A stretch of DNA of 64,000 bases. Origin: Elioraea sp. (GTDB taxonomy: Bacteria > Pseudomonadota > Alphaproteobacteria > Acetobacterales > Acetobacteraceae). The notes below the pieces were generated by a model that saw only the letters and a program-made list of their open reading frames with translations, did no database searches and was not told the DNA's origin. The DNA is taken from NCBI RefSeq assembly GCF_022842375.1, contig NZ_JALHPR010000006.1, positions 35,001 through 99,000 of the forward strand. The letters are read 5' to 3'. Positions 35,619 through 44,853 of this stretch are shown piece after piece. How positions within the stretch are numbered: position 1 is the stretch's first letter; every line of letters starts with the position of its first letter. The position numbers and the translations under genes are program-made.

Positions 35619-37841
35619 GTGACCACAGCCCCGACGCCACATGAAACCCTCGCACGTGACCGCGCCGCCAAGCTCGCGGCCGAGTTCGGGCTGAAGCCGG
35701 ACGAGTTCGAGCGCGTTCTCGCCATCCTCGGGCGCGAACCCAGCCTCACCGAACTGGGCATCTTCTCCGTGATGTGGTCGGAGCACTGCTCCTACAAATC
35801 CTCCCGCGTCTGGCTGAAGGAACTGCCGACCACCGCGCCGTGGGTGATCCACGGGCCAGGCGAAAACGCGGGCGTGATTGCGATCGGCGATGGGCTGGCT
35901 GCCATCTTCAAGATGGAAAGCCACAACCACCCCTCCTTCATCGAGCCGTACCAGGGGGCCGCCACAGGCGTCGGCGGCATCCTGCGTGACGTGTTCACGA
36001 TGGGCGCGCGGCCCGTCGCCAATCTCAACGCGCTCCGCTTCGGCAACCCGGCGAACCCACGCACGCGGCGCATCCTCGATGGCGTGGTGCGCGGCATCGG
36101 CGGCTACGGCAACTGCGTCGGCGTTCCGACCGTCGGCGGCGAGGTGAACTTCCACCCGGCCTATGACGGCAACCCGCTGGTCAACGCGATGACCGTGGGC
36201 ATAGCGCCGGCCGATCGCATCTTCCTCTCGGCTGCCGCGGGCGTCGGCAACCAGGTGGTCTATGTCGGGTCGAAAACGGGGCGTGACGGCATCCATGGTG
36301 CGACCATGGCGTCGGCCGAGTTCGCGGCGGATGAGGGCGACGAGAAGCGCCCCACCGTGCAGGTCGGCGACCCGTTCACCGAAAAGCTGCTGATCGAGGC
36401 CTGCCTCGAGCTGATGGCCACCGACGCGATCGTCGCGATCCAGGACATGGGGGCTGCCGGCCTCACCTCCTCCTCCGTCGAGATGGCGGGCAAGGGTGGT
36501 GTGGGCATCGTGCTGGAGCTCGACACCGTTCCCCAGCGCGAGACGGGGATGACGGCCTACGAGATGATGCTGTCGGAAAGCCAGGAGCGGATGCTGCTCA
36601 TCCTCCGCCCCGGTGCGGAGGACCTGGCGCGCGCGATCTTCGAGAAGTGGGAGCTCGACTTCGCCGTCGTCGGCCACCTGACCGACACGGGCATGATCGA
36701 GGTGCGCCACCAGGGGCGGACCGAGGCGATCATCCCGCTGGCCCCGCTGTCCGACCAGGCCCCCCTCTACCGCCGCCCGACGGAGGAGACGCCGAAGCAA
36801 GCCCTGCTCGACGCCGCGTCGATCCCCGACCCGGTCGGCCTCGGCGCCGCGCTCGAAGCGCTGGTCGCCTCGCCCGACCTCGCCTCGCGCGCGTGGATCT
36901 GGGACCAGTACGACAGCACCGTCGGCGGGCAGACGGTGAAGCGCCCCGGCGGGGCTGATGCCGCCGTGGTGAAGCTCGAAGGCCTGAAGCGAGCACTCGC
37001 CATCACGACCGACTGCACCCCCCGCTACTGCCTGGCCGACCCTGAGCAGGGCGGAGCGCAGGCGGTGGCGGAGGCGTGGCGCAACCTCACGGCGGTGGGT
37101 GCGCGGCCGCTGGCCATCACCGACAACATGAACTTCGGCAATCCGGAACGGCCCCGCATCATGGGCCAGTTCGCCGGCTGCGTGCGCGGCATGGCGGCGG
37201 CCTGCCGCGCGCTCGACTTCCCGGTCGTGAGCGGCAACGTGAGCCTCTACAACGAGACGGATGGGCGCGCGATCCTGCCGACGCCTGCGATCGGCGGCGT
37301 GGGCGTGCTGGAGGATGCCGCCCAGGCCATCGGCCTCGCGCTCGCACCGGGCCTCGACCTCATCCTGGTCGGCGACACGGCCGGGCATCTCGGCCAGTCG
37401 CTCTGGCTCCGCGAGATCGCGGGGCGGGAGGACGGCGCGCCCCCGCCAGTCGACCTCGGCGCCGAGCGCCGGAATGGCGACCTGGTGCGCACTGCCATCC
37501 TGGCCGGCAGCGTCTCGGCCTGCCATGACGTGTCGGATGGCGGGCTGCTGGTCGCGGTGGCCGAGATGGCGATGGCGGGCGGCACGGGGGCGGTGCTGCT
37601 GCCGGCGCCCGCGGGCGTTGCCCCGCACGGCTTCTGGTTCGGCGAGGACCAGGCCCGCTACGTGCTCGCGGTTGCCGATGGTGCAGCCTTCCTCGCCCGG
37701 GCGGCGGTGGCCGGGGTTCCGGCACGGCAGATCGGGCGGACGGGCGGGCAGGAATTGACCTTGGCGGGTGCGTTCTCCATATCCGTCGAGAGGCTGCGCG
37801 CGGCGAATGCCGCCTGGCTGCCCACCTTGATGAGCGCGTAA
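35619..37841 (+). CDS. purL: FGAM synthase large subunit PurL (small type)
   Basis: 740 residues, the size of the small PurL that needs PurS and PurQ. The start [20 protein letters not shown], the motif [20 protein letters not shown], the ATP-binding [20 protein letters not shown] and the [17 protein letters not shown] block are all present. It amidates FGAR to FGAM. The GTG at 35619 is preceded by ACGGAGAG. Followed by bolA and grxD, the usual alphaproteobacterial order. Confidence 0.97.
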   Translation: MTTAPTPHETLARDRAAKLAAEFGLKPDEFERVLAILGREPSLTELGIFSVMWSEHCSYKSSRVWLKELPTTAPWVIHGPGENAGVIAIGDGLAAIFKMESHNHPSFIEPYQGAATGVGGILRDVFTMGARPVANLNALRFGNPANPRTRRILDGVVRGIGGYGNCVGVPTVGGEVNFHPAYDGNPLVNAMTVGIAPADRIFLSAAAGVGNQVVYVGSKTGRDGIHGATMASAEFAADEGDEKRPTVQVGDPFTEKLLIEACLELMATDAIVAIQDMGAAGLTSSSVEMAGKGGVGIVLELDTVPQRETGMTAYEMMLSESQERMLLILRPGAEDLARAIFEKWELDFAVVGHLTDTGMIEVRHQGRTEAIIPLAPLSDQAPLYRRPTEETPKQALLDAASIPDPVGLGAALEALVASPDLASRAWIWDQYDSTVGGQTVKRPGGADAAVVKLEGLKRALAITTDCTPRYCLADPEQGGAQAVAEAWRNLTAVGARPLAITDNMNFGNPERPRIMGQFAGCVRGMAAACRALDFPVVSGNVSLYNETDGRAILPTPAIGGVGVLEDAAQAIGLALAPGLDLILVGDTAGHLGQSLWLREIAGREDGAPPPVDLGAERRNGDLVRTAILAGSVSACHDVSDGGLLVAVAEMAMAGGTGAVLLPAPAGVAPHGFWFGEDQARYVLAVADGAAFLARAAVAGVPARQIGRTGGQELTLAGAFSISVERLRAANAAWLPTLMSA

Positions 37842-37858
37842 CGGGAGCGATCGGGACC

Positions 37859-38095
37859 ATGGCAATGTCGGCCGGCGAGATCGAGGCCCTGATCAGGGCA
37901 ACCCTGCCCGACGCGCAGGTGACGATCGAGGACCTGCGCGGCGACGGCGACCACTATGCAGCCACCGTCGTCTCGGCCGCGTTCAAGGGAAAGTCGCGCG
38001 TGCAGCAGCACCAGATGGTGTACGCCGCGCTGCAGGGCAGGATGGGCGGTGTTCTCCACGCCCTTGCGCTGCAGACCAGCGCGCCGCAAGACTGA
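37859..38095 (+). CDS. bolA: BolA family protein
   Basis: 78 residues, the size of the BolA2/YrbA group. The GDGDHYAATVVSAAFKGKSR block and the QQHQMVYAAL helix with the invariant His are present. BolA proteins form [2Fe-2S] complexes with monothiol glutaredoxins, and the next gene, 32 bases downstream, is such a glutaredoxin. It starts 17 bases after purL. Confidence 0.93.
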   Translation: MAMSAGEIEALIRATLPDAQVTIEDLRGDGDHYAATVVSAAFKGKSRVQQHQMVYAALQGRMGGVLHALALQTSAPQD

Positions 38096-38127
38096 TCAAC
38101 CGAAGCGTCCAAGCGAAGGGCCGACCG

Positions 38128-38469
38128 ATGTCCAATCCCGCGTTCGACAGGATCAAGGCCGACGTCACCGAGAACCCGGTGGTGCTCTACATGAAGGGCA
38201 CGCCGATGTTCCCCCAATGCGGCTTTTCCGCCCGCGTGGTGCAGATCCTCATGCACATGGGCGTGAAGTTCAAAGGCGTGAACGTGCTGGAGGACCCCGG
38301 CATCCGTGACGGGATCAAGCAGTTCACCAACTGGCCGACGATCCCCCAGCTCTACGTGAAGGGCGAGTTCGTCGGCGGCTGCGACATCGTGACCGAGATG
38401 TTCCAGTCGGGCGAGCTCGAGGGAATGATGGCCGAGAAGGGCGTCGAGCTGAAGCCGGCCGTGAGCTGA
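38128..38469 (+). CDS. grxD: Monothiol glutaredoxin, Grx4 type
   Basis: 113 residues. The monothiol active site CGFS (Cys31) is in GTPMFPQCGFSARV; the cis-Pro WPTIPQLYVKGEFVGGCDI and the C-terminal glutathione loop are intact. It binds a bridging [2Fe-2S] cluster, alone or with BolA, and delivers it to target proteins. Together with purL-bolA this is a well conserved gene order in Alphaproteobacteria. Confidence 0.96.
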   Translation: MSNPAFDRIKADVTENPVVLYMKGTPMFPQCGFSARVVQILMHMGVKFKGVNVLEDPGIRDGIKQFTNWPTIPQLYVKGEFVGGCDIVTEMFQSGELEGMMAEKGVELKPAVS

Positions 38470-38523
38470 GGCTCCCGCGCTTGCACGACCGTGAGGGGGC
38501 GTCGGAGCGATCCGGCGCCCCTG

Positions 38524-38571
38524 CTGATTCTCGGGCTGATTCTCGGGCTGATTCCCGGGCTGATTCGCGGA
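38524..38571. repeat. 12-bp tandem repeat (4 copies) at the GT2 start
   Basis: Four consecutive 12-bp units based on CTGATTCTCGGG, with single substitutions in copies 3 and 4, end exactly at the ATG of the glycosyltransferase gene. In the glycosyltransferase frame the repeat would read SRAD repeats without a stop, so an upstream start (TTG at 38481) would give a protein with a variable-length N-terminus. Confidence 0.9.
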
Positions 38572-39512
38572 TGGCCGTCAGCGTCGTCATCCCAGCCTAC
38601 AACGTCGTGTCCTACATCGGCGACACGCTCGCCTCCCTCGCGGCGCAGACCATGCCGGCCTGGGAAGCGATCGTGGTCGATGACGGCTCGCGCGATGGAA
38701 CGGGCGAGGTCGTCACCGCCTTCGGCGATCCGCGCGTGCGCCTGGTCGCGCAGGCCAACGCGGGCGTCTCCGCCGCCCGCAACCGTGGGATGGCAGAGGC
38801 ACGCGGCGACGCGCTGTGCTTCCTCGATGCCGATGACTGGCTTGCCCCCGACGCGCTCGCCCGCCTGCTCGCCGCGCTGGGCGAGGGCAGCGTCGCTGCC
38901 TACGGCGCCTACGCCTTCGTGGCGGAGGAGGCGCACCCGGGTGCGGCCCCGCTCTGGACGAAGGCGGGCCCCTTCCCCGAGGGCGACATCGTCGAGCGGC
39001 TGCTCGTGACGAACCTGTTCCACAATGGCGGGCACATGCTGATCCGCGCCGAGGCTGCGCGGGCGGCGGGCGGGTTCCTCCAGGGCGTGCGCTTCGGCGA
39101 GGACTGGGAGTACTGGCTACGCCTCGCCGTTGCCGGACGGTTCGCCGCCGTTCCGGGTGACGCCCCCCTCCTCTATGTCCGGCAGCGCTCCTCCGGCGCC
39201 TATCTCCGCATGGCGACCGACCCTGCGAGCTTCACCCCGGCCATGGACGCGATCTTCGCCAACCCCGCCCTGCTCGCCCGCTTCGGCGCGGAACGCCTTG
39301 CCGCGATCCGCCGGCGCACCGAGGCCGAGAATGCCTGGATCGTGGGCCGCGAGCTCGTCCGCCACGGCAGGGCTGCCGAGGGGCGGCGCTGGATGCGCGC
39401 CTCGCTGCTTGCCGCGCCAAGCGTCAAGCGCGCCGCCGTGCTTGCCGCCGCGCATGCGCTGCCGCTGCTGCCCCGCGCGCTGGTGCCGCAGCTTGGGCGC
39501 TACGGGGGCTGA
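38571..39512 (+). CDS. Family 2 glycosyltransferase
   Basis: 313 residues from the ATG at 38571. The GT-A core is complete: VSVVIPAYNVVSYIGDTLAS (about 3-22), VVDDGSRDGT, AARNRGMAEARGD and the metal-binding FLDADDWLAPDAL (about 82-94), then a long C-terminal part with FGEDWEYWLRLAVAGRF. Donor and acceptor are unknown; polysaccharide or glycan synthesis is likely. The region before the ATG is a 12-bp tandem repeat that leaves a poor ribosome site (GCGG), and the frame is open upstream, so the start is not certain. No other glycosylation gene is adjacent. Confidence 0.85.
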   Translation: MAVSVVIPAYNVVSYIGDTLASLAAQTMPAWEAIVVDDGSRDGTGEVVTAFGDPRVRLVAQANAGVSAARNRGMAEARGDALCFLDADDWLAPDALARLLAALGEGSVAAYGAYAFVAEEAHPGAAPLWTKAGPFPEGDIVERLLVTNLFHNGGHMLIRAEAARAAGGFLQGVRFGEDWEYWLRLAVAGRFAAVPGDAPLLYVRQRSSGAYLRMATDPASFTPAMDAIFANPALLARFGAERLAAIRRRTEAENAWIVGRELVRHGRAAEGRRWMRASLLAAPSVKRAAVLAAAHALPLLPRALVPQLGRYGG

Positions 39513-39534
39513 ACGGGCGCCGTCCTTGGGCGCG

Positions 39535-39897
39535 TCAGCCCACCCGTGGCGACCGGCGCAGCAGGCCGAGGGCCGCGAGCCCCAGCACGAACAGCCCCAG
39601 CCCCGCGGGTGCGGGCACTGCCGTGGGAGGGGGCGGCGGCGGAGGATCAATGCTGGGGACGGCCGTCACGGTGAGCGGCGGGTAGGTCGGGTTGTTGAAG
39701 TCCGGTGCGAAAATCCGGCTATCCCTCGCCAGGCCTCCGTTGATGCAGACGGCCTGAGCGGCGAAGCCGGTGACCCAGGTTTTCACGGCACTTGCGCCGA
39801 TGCGGAGGACGGGCGTCGGCTCCACTGTCGAGATTCCTGGCACCGAGCCGTGCCGCACAGGCGAGTTGCCGCTGCTGCCGCGCGCGCTCGTTTCCAA
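39535..39897 (-). pseudogene. Remnant of a PEP-CTERM-like exported protein
   Basis: An open frame of about 120 residues with no ATG start and no signal peptide, but with a good C-terminal sorting-type tail: VPAPAGLGLFVLGLAALGLL then RRSPRVG, after a Pro-rich PPPPPPPTA linker. This is the shape of the exosortase-type (VPxPA) tail, so it appears to be the 3' end of a gene whose 5' end has been lost, perhaps when the adjacent C58 peptidase gene (31 bases upstream on the same strand) arrived. An intact short protein read from a TTG cannot be ruled out. Confidence 0.55.
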
Positions 39898-39928
39898 GCC
39901 CGGCCGCTCAATGGGCTGAGGCTTCGGG

Positions 39929-40573
39929 TCAGTCCTTCTCGCGAAGCACGAAGACCCAGAAGCGCTGCGGATTCCAGTCGGTCTCCTTGGCCGCGAGGAA
40001 GGCGTCGATGTCCGCCCCGATGCCGGCGGCCGTCGGCGCAGGGCTCGAATAGACGCCGTGGTTCGGGTCGAAATAGCGGTGTCCCGAATAGGCCGTCGCG
40101 TGCCCCGTGCCGACGCCGTCCTTCGCGGGGCCAGAATAGGTATAGATGAAGGTGAGCTTCGGGTTGTTCACCTGGGCGAGGAAGGCGCCCGCCGTCATGC
40201 ACTCTACGCTCTCGACGCTGACGCCGCCGAACTTCTTGCCCTTCCTGTCCTTGAACGTCACGCCCCAGCGGTTGATGTAGGTGAGGCCTTCCCAGACGCC
40301 TTCGGCGAGGAACTGCTCGAGCTTCGGCGTGTTCCACGGGATCTTCTGGTCGGCCGGTATCGTGCCGCCGCGCGTGGCATAGGCGTTGAATTTCTTGATC
40401 GTTTTCGACACGTTCAGGCCGTGGCTGTCGAGGGCGTACCTGAACTCCCCGCCCACGAGGTTCACGGCAGCCCACTTGAAGGCCAGCCGGAAGCAGACGC
40501 CGCCCTCGCCGCCCTTCTTCTTGGCGTAACGGTCCTGCGAATAGTTGAGTCCACCGAGCTTCTCGAGCGGCAT
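39929..40573 (-). CDS. C58-like (YopT/AvrPphB-type) cysteine peptidase, copy A
   Basis: 214 residues with no signal peptide or membrane segment. The papain-like triad typical of peptidase family C58 is visible: Cys27 in EGGVCFRLAFKWAA, His158 in GTGHATAYSGH and Asp169 in RYFDPNHGVY. The FDPNxG motif is characteristic. Known members are injected effector proteases of Yersinia and Pseudomonas, but related proteins occur in many bacteria. The ATG at 40571-40573 has GGGAGGGG upstream. It is a paralogue of the gene at 43021-43668, on the same strand; together they flank a chemoreceptor gene. Substrate unknown. Confidence 0.72.
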   Translation of the reverse strand: MPLEKLGGLNYSQDRYAKKKGGEGGVCFRLAFKWAAVNLVGGEFRYALDSHGLNVSKTIKKFNAYATRGGTIPADQKIPWNTPKLEQFLAEGVWEGLTYINRWGVTFKDRKGKKFGGVSVESVECMTAGAFLAQVNNPKLTFIYTYSGPAKDGVGTGHATAYSGHRYFDPNHGVYSSPAPTAAGIGADIDAFLAAKETDWNPQRFWVFVLREKD

Positions 40574-40749
40574 CGCCCCTCCCCCGCGCCCACGGGCGCA
40601 CCCTCGTGTGCCGACGCTAACGTCGGCTCTTCCAGGGTGGAAAGTGACAGATCGATGACGAAAAACGCAGCGTCCGCGTTGGGTATTTCGTGAAGCTTCA
40701 TCATTTCCGCCCAAGTTCCGTCGGCAGCAACTAGCCAACGGAGTTTCCC

Positions 40750-43011
40750 ATGCGCCTCGGGCTCAGCCGCAAACTGCTCGCGACCGCCCTCGTCCCGGCG
40801 CTCGCCGCCGCGGCGCTCGCGGCCGTCGCCGCCGCGTGGACGATCTCGACCACTGCGGACGAGCGGCTGGCCGACGACCTCGCCAGCGCACGGCGGCTTG
40901 CCGAGGTCGAGTTGACGGGCATCGCGAGCCGGATGCATGCCGCGGCCTCCCCGCTGGCGACGCGGCAGGACATCATCGCAGCGACCGAAGCGCGCGACAC
41001 CGAAGCACTCCGAACCATCCTGGCCCCGGCCTACGAGGCGTTGCGCGCAGTAGATCCCGCGCTGCATGTGCTCGAAATCACCGACAAGGCCGGCACGATC
41101 CTCGTGCGCTCGCACGGCCCCCGCACCGGCGACAGCAAGGCCACCGTGCCGGACGTCGCTGGCGCCCTCACCGGCCGCCCTGTGCTCGGCACGATCCTGT
41201 CCCCTGGCTCGGGCGAGATCGCGATCGGCGCTGCCGTTCCCCTCCGTCGCGGCAACGAGGTGGTTGGCACGCTGAAGGTTGCGGGGCGGCTGACGGTCGA
41301 CACCGCGAGGCAGCTCTCGCTCAGCACCGGCGGCCAGGTGTTCCTCGTCGTCGAGGGGCGGATCGTCGCCGCCAGCACGCCTGCCACGGTCGACCTCGCC
41401 GCGCTTGGCCCGCTGCTCGCCGGGGCAGCAGGAACGGCGGAGCCAGTCTCGATCGGCGCGGTTGGCCGGCACATGGTCGCGGCCGTGCCGATCCGCGAGC
41501 TTGATGGCCGCGAACGCGCCTCGATCACCATCGCAGCCCCGGCCGAGCGTGCGTTGACGGCAACGAATGCCGCCCTCTTCAGGATCGGCGCCGCCGCTCT
41601 GCTCGTGCTGCTCGTCACGCTGCCGGTCGCCGCGATTGCCTCGCGCCGCATGGCCGCGGTGCTCACGAGCCTCGCCGGCACCATGCTGGCAATCGCGAAT
41701 GGCAGGGTCGACGTGGAGATTGCCGGCCGCAACCGGAAAGACGAGATCGGAGACATGGCCGCAGCACTCGAGACGTTCAGGGGCATGACGGCCGAGAAGC
41801 AGGCGCACCAGGTCCAGGCGGCGGCGGAGCTGGCCGCGAAGGATCGCAAGCAGGTCGCGATCGACCGGCATACGGAGGACTTCACCCAGACCATCTCCGG
41901 CGTCCTCGGCAGCTTCGCCGATGCTGGACGGATGATGCGCGAGGCGTCGGCCACCGCGGCAGAGGCATCGCGCGAGACAAATCGCCGCGCCAACGCCACG
42001 ACGGGACAGGCGGAGGAAAGCCAGGCCAACCTCTCGCGGATCGCCGCAGCGACGGAGGAGCTCAGCGCCTCGATCGACGAGATCAGCCGCCGCATCAGCG
42101 AGGCAGCCGCGGTGATGCGCGATGCCGTCGCCTCGGCCGGCGTGGCGGATGAGCGCGTGCGCGACCTCGGCACCGCGGCCGGCCGCATCGGCGAGATCGT
42201 CCGGCTCATCGAGAGCATCGCGAGCCAGACCAACCTCCTCGCGCTGAACGCGACGATCGAGGCGGCGCGGGCTGGCGAGGCGGGCAAGGGCTTCGCGGTC
42301 GTGGCCGGCGAGGTGAAGGCGCTCGCCGCGCAGACGGCGAAGGCGACCGAGGAGATCGCCGCGCAGATCTCCGCCATCACGAGCGCGACCGAAGGCGCGG
42401 TGGAAGCGGTGAAGCTGGTTTCGGGAACGATCCAGCAAATGGACGGCATCACTGCCACGATCGACGTCGCCGTCACGCAGCAGGGCGAGGCCACGCGCGA
42501 GATCGCAGGCTCGGTGCAGAGCGTCGTTGCCGGCACGGTGCACGTGCTGTCGGAGATGCGCGAGGTCTCGGTTGCCACCGAGCGGGCCGATGCGGCCTCC
42601 GCCTCCTCGACCACAGCGTCAGAACGGGTCGGCGAGCAGGCGGTCGCGCTGCGGACGGAGGTGGATCATTTCCTCGGCACGCTGAAGACGATCAGCGGCG
42701 AGCGGCGGGTGTTCGAGCGCGTTCCGGGCAACGGGCTCGCCTGCACGCTGGTGGCCGAGGGCATGGCGGCACAGTCGGCCACCGTCATCGACATCTCGGT
42801 GGGCGGCGTGAAGCTTTCCTGCGGCGCCTCGGTTCCCTCGGGCCATCCCGTGACCGTCCGGTTCCCGGGCCTCGGCCGGGAGGCGCGCGCGCGCGTGACG
42901 CGCGTCGAGGGTGGCTATGTCACGCTGACCTTCGCTCTCGACCCGGAGAACGTCGCCTCCGTCGAGGCGGTGCTCGCGACCCTGCCGAAGCCCGCTGCCC
43001 TCGCCGCGTGA
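40750..43011 (+). CDS. Methyl-accepting chemotaxis protein with C-terminal PilZ domain
   Basis: 753 residues. Membrane span 1 (about 9-31), a roughly 245-residue periplasmic Cache-like sensor, span 2 (about 277-298, [20 protein letters not shown]), HAMP (about 299-352) and the chemoreceptor signalling domain with the hairpin tip [19 protein letters not shown] are in order. A PilZ domain follows from about residue 651, with RRVFERV and DISVGGVKL (near 680), the two motifs that bind cyclic di-GMP. This links chemotaxis signalling to c-di-GMP in one protein. The ATG at 40750 has ACGGAG 7 bases upstream. No che genes are nearby. Confidence 0.93.
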   Translation: MRLGLSRKLLATALVPALAAAALAAVAAAWTISTTADERLADDLASARRLAEVELTGIASRMHAAASPLATRQDIIAATEARDTEALRTILAPAYEALRAVDPALHVLEITDKAGTILVRSHGPRTGDSKATVPDVAGALTGRPVLGTILSPGSGEIAIGAAVPLRRGNEVVGTLKVAGRLTVDTARQLSLSTGGQVFLVVEGRIVAASTPATVDLAALGPLLAGAAGTAEPVSIGAVGRHMVAAVPIRELDGRERASITIAAPAERALTATNAALFRIGAAALLVLLVTLPVAAIASRRMAAVLTSLAGTMLAIANGRVDVEIAGRNRKDEIGDMAAALETFRGMTAEKQAHQVQAAAELAAKDRKQVAIDRHTEDFTQTISGVLGSFADAGRMMREASATAAEASRETNRRANATTGQAEESQANLSRIAAATEELSASIDEISRRISEAAAVMRDAVASAGVADERVRDLGTAAGRIGEIVRLIESIASQTNLLALNATIEAARAGEAGKGFAVVAGEVKALAAQTAKATEEIAAQISAITSATEGAVEAVKLVSGTIQQMDGITATIDVAVTQQGEATREIAGSVQSVVAGTVHVLSEMREVSVATERADAASASSTTASERVGEQAVALRTEVDHFLGTLKTISGERRVFERVPGNGLACTLVAEGMAAQSATVIDISVGGVKLSCGASVPSGHPVTVRFPGLGREARARVTRVEGGYVTLTFALDPENVASVEAVLATLPKPAALAA

Positions 43012-43020
43012 GGGCCGGGC

Positions 43021-43668
43021 TCAGGCGCGCTTCTTCACCGTCGGGTTAGCGGCGCCAAGCAGGTAGATGATGAAGCGCTTCTGCGTCCAGGTGCGCTCCT
43101 TGTCGGCAATGAAGGCATCGATGTCGCGGCCGATGCCGGCGGCCGTCGTCTCGCTCGAGGTGTAGGTGCCGTAGTTCGGGTCGAAATACCTGCCGTTGCT
43201 GTAGGCGGTGGCATGGCCGGCGGGGACGCCCTTGTCGTAGCCGTAGTAGCCGTAGACGACGGTGATGCCGGCGGCGTTCGCGGCCTTCATGTAGTCGCTC
43301 GCCGTGCCATCGACGATCTTGTCGAGCGTGACGCCGCCATAGGCGTGCGTGCTGTCGGTGACCTTCACGCCCCATTTGTTGATGTAGGCCATGGCCTGCA
43401 GCACGTCACCGGCCACCCAGTCACCGAACACCTTGCTGTCGGACCAGTTCTTGGTCGCGTCGGCGAGGTGCTTCTCGGAGAAGTCGATATACTCGCCGAA
43501 CTTCTTCTTGGTGCTGGCGATACTGAGGCCGCCCTTGTCCATCGCGTAATTGAAATCGCCGCCGAACATCGAGACGGCGGCCCACTTGAAGGACAGGCGG
43601 AAGCAGACGCCTTCCTGGAAGTACTGCCCCTGGTCGTATTTCTGGCCATTGACGCGCGTCAGTGCCAT
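43021..43668 (-). CDS. C58-like (YopT/AvrPphB-type) cysteine peptidase, copy B
   Basis: 215 residues, clearly paralogous to the protein at 39929-40573: long stretches such as GVCFRLSFKWAAVSMFGGDF, WGVKVTD, GHATAYSNGRYFDPNYGTYT and TTAAGIGRDIDAF correspond one to one. The triad is Cys22, His152 and Asp163. It has a C-terminal basic extension (NPTVKKRA) and no signal peptide. It is convergent with the chemoreceptor gene (9 bases apart) and divergent from the ABC binding-protein gene. Known family members are type III effectors, but no secretion system is in the window. Confidence 0.72.
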   Translation of the reverse strand: MALTRVNGQKYDQGQYFQEGVCFRLSFKWAAVSMFGGDFNYAMDKGGLSIASTKKKFGEYIDFSEKHLADATKNWSDSKVFGDWVAGDVLQAMAYINKWGVKVTDSTHAYGGVTLDKIVDGTASDYMKAANAAGITVVYGYYGYDKGVPAGHATAYSNGRYFDPNYGTYTSSETTAAGIGRDIDAFIADKERTWTQKRFIIYLLGAANPTVKKRA

Positions 43669-43870
43669 GGCGGTCCGTCAACTCCGTTGGTGGTGCTGCG
43701 CCAGCATGCCGGTCTAGACTAGAGGATTGCCCGGCAGGACGGAATGAAGATCCGTTTGCCGCGCATTGTCGCACCGCCCTGGCGTACGCCGCTGCCTTGA
43801 TCCGGGGCACGGCATGGCGCGCGGATCGGCACCCCCCTCCCTCACCCGCCGTCGCGCGCGGCAAATTCGC

Positions 43871-43886
43871 TGGCACGTCGCTTGCT
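43871..43886 (+). promoter_or_regulatory. Sigma-54 promoter of the amino-acid ABC transporter
   Basis: TGGCAC (43871-43876), five bases, then TTGCT (43882-43886) matches the RpoN consensus TGGCAC-N5-TTGCW in every conserved position, with GG at -24 and GC at -12. It lies 39 bases before the binding-protein ATG at 43926. No clear activator binding site was identified in the upstream 200 bases. Confidence 0.8.
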
Positions 43887-43925
43887 CCCTCCACGCCAGT
43901 CATCATCCGAGCAGGAAGGCCATCG

Positions 43926-44717
43926 ATGAAGGTCGCGACGCGCAGAACCCTTGTTCTCTCCTCCGTGGGCATGCTGCTTGCCACGTAAGGCGCCAGGGCG
44001 CAGGACCGTCTTGCGACCATCCGGTCCAACCGCGTCCTCCGTGTCGCGATCCCGACCGATTTTCCTCCCTACGGCTTCGTTGGCCCGGACCTTCAGCCGC
44101 GCGGCCTCGACATCGACATGGCCAACCTGATCGGGGAGAAGCTCGGCGCGCGGGTCACGTTGGTTCCGGTCACCACGACGAACCGTATCCCCTATCTCCA
44201 GACCGGGCGCGTCGACCTCGTCATCTCGACGCTGGGGCGGAACCCGGAGCGTGCCGCGGTCATCGACTTCACCGCCGCCTACTCGCCGTTCTTCATCGGC
44301 GTGTTCGGGCCGGCCAGCATTTCCGTCAGGGGGCCGGAGGACCTGGCGGGCCGCACGATCGCCGTCACACGCGGCTCGATGGACGACACCTCGCTCACCG
44401 AGGTCGCGCCGACGACGGCGACGATCCGCCGCTTCGAGGACAACAGCGCCACCGTCACCGCCTTCGTCTCGCGCCAGACCGACCTTCTCGCAACTGGCGT
44501 GTCCGTCGCGGCAACGGTCATGCAGCGCAATCCGGCCCTCGGCGCGGAGTACAAGTTCCTCCTGCGCGAGAGCCCGAACTTCATCGGGCTGCCGAAGGGC
44601 GAGACCGCGCTCCGCGACAGGGTGAACGAGATCATTGCGGAAGCGAAGGCAAACGGCACGATCGACAGGCTCGCGCAACGCTGGCTCGGCCGTCCCGCCG
44701 GCGAGCTCCCCCTCTAG
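43926..44717 (+). pseudogene. Amino-acid ABC transporter binding protein, interrupted by an in-frame stop
   Basis: A single frame from ATG 43926 to the stop at 44717 encodes a family 3 (PAAT) solute-binding protein: signal peptide MKVATRRTLVLSSVGMLLAT, then TAA at 43986-43988, then GARAQDRLATIRSNRVLRVA and the rest of the domain (FPPYGFVGPDLQPRG, VDLVISTLGRNPERA, LAGRTIAVTRGS). The stop lies in the signal peptide just before the cleavage site, so no exported protein can be made without readthrough, correction or re-initiation; the next ATG in frame is 44118, inside the mature domain. All else is intact, which suggests a recent mutation or a sequencing error. Two permease genes follow in the same direction. 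Confidence 0.82.
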
Positions 44718-44853
44718 GGCCGTTGCCGCGCGCCGGCGTGAGGCCCGCCGCGGCCATGGGCATGCCCACGCACATGGCTGACCGTGGCCCACGATCTCAT
44801 CCGCGTTCGGCTCACCACGCGGTTCGGCACACGCGGATGGTCCCCTAGCCGCC

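Noticed and set aside
35301-37865. Minus-strand open frame of 854 codons opposite purL
   Set aside because: Antisense shadow of purL with repetitive Arg/Gly/His composition.
38524-38571. Short direct repeats as a possible CRISPR array
   Set aside because: Units of 12 bp are contiguous with no spacers; the same holds for the 15-bp units at 51942 and the His-codon tract at 54830.
40462-42543. Minus-strand open frame of 693 codons opposite the chemoreceptor
   Set aside because: Antisense shadow; the chemoreceptor frame carries all motifs.
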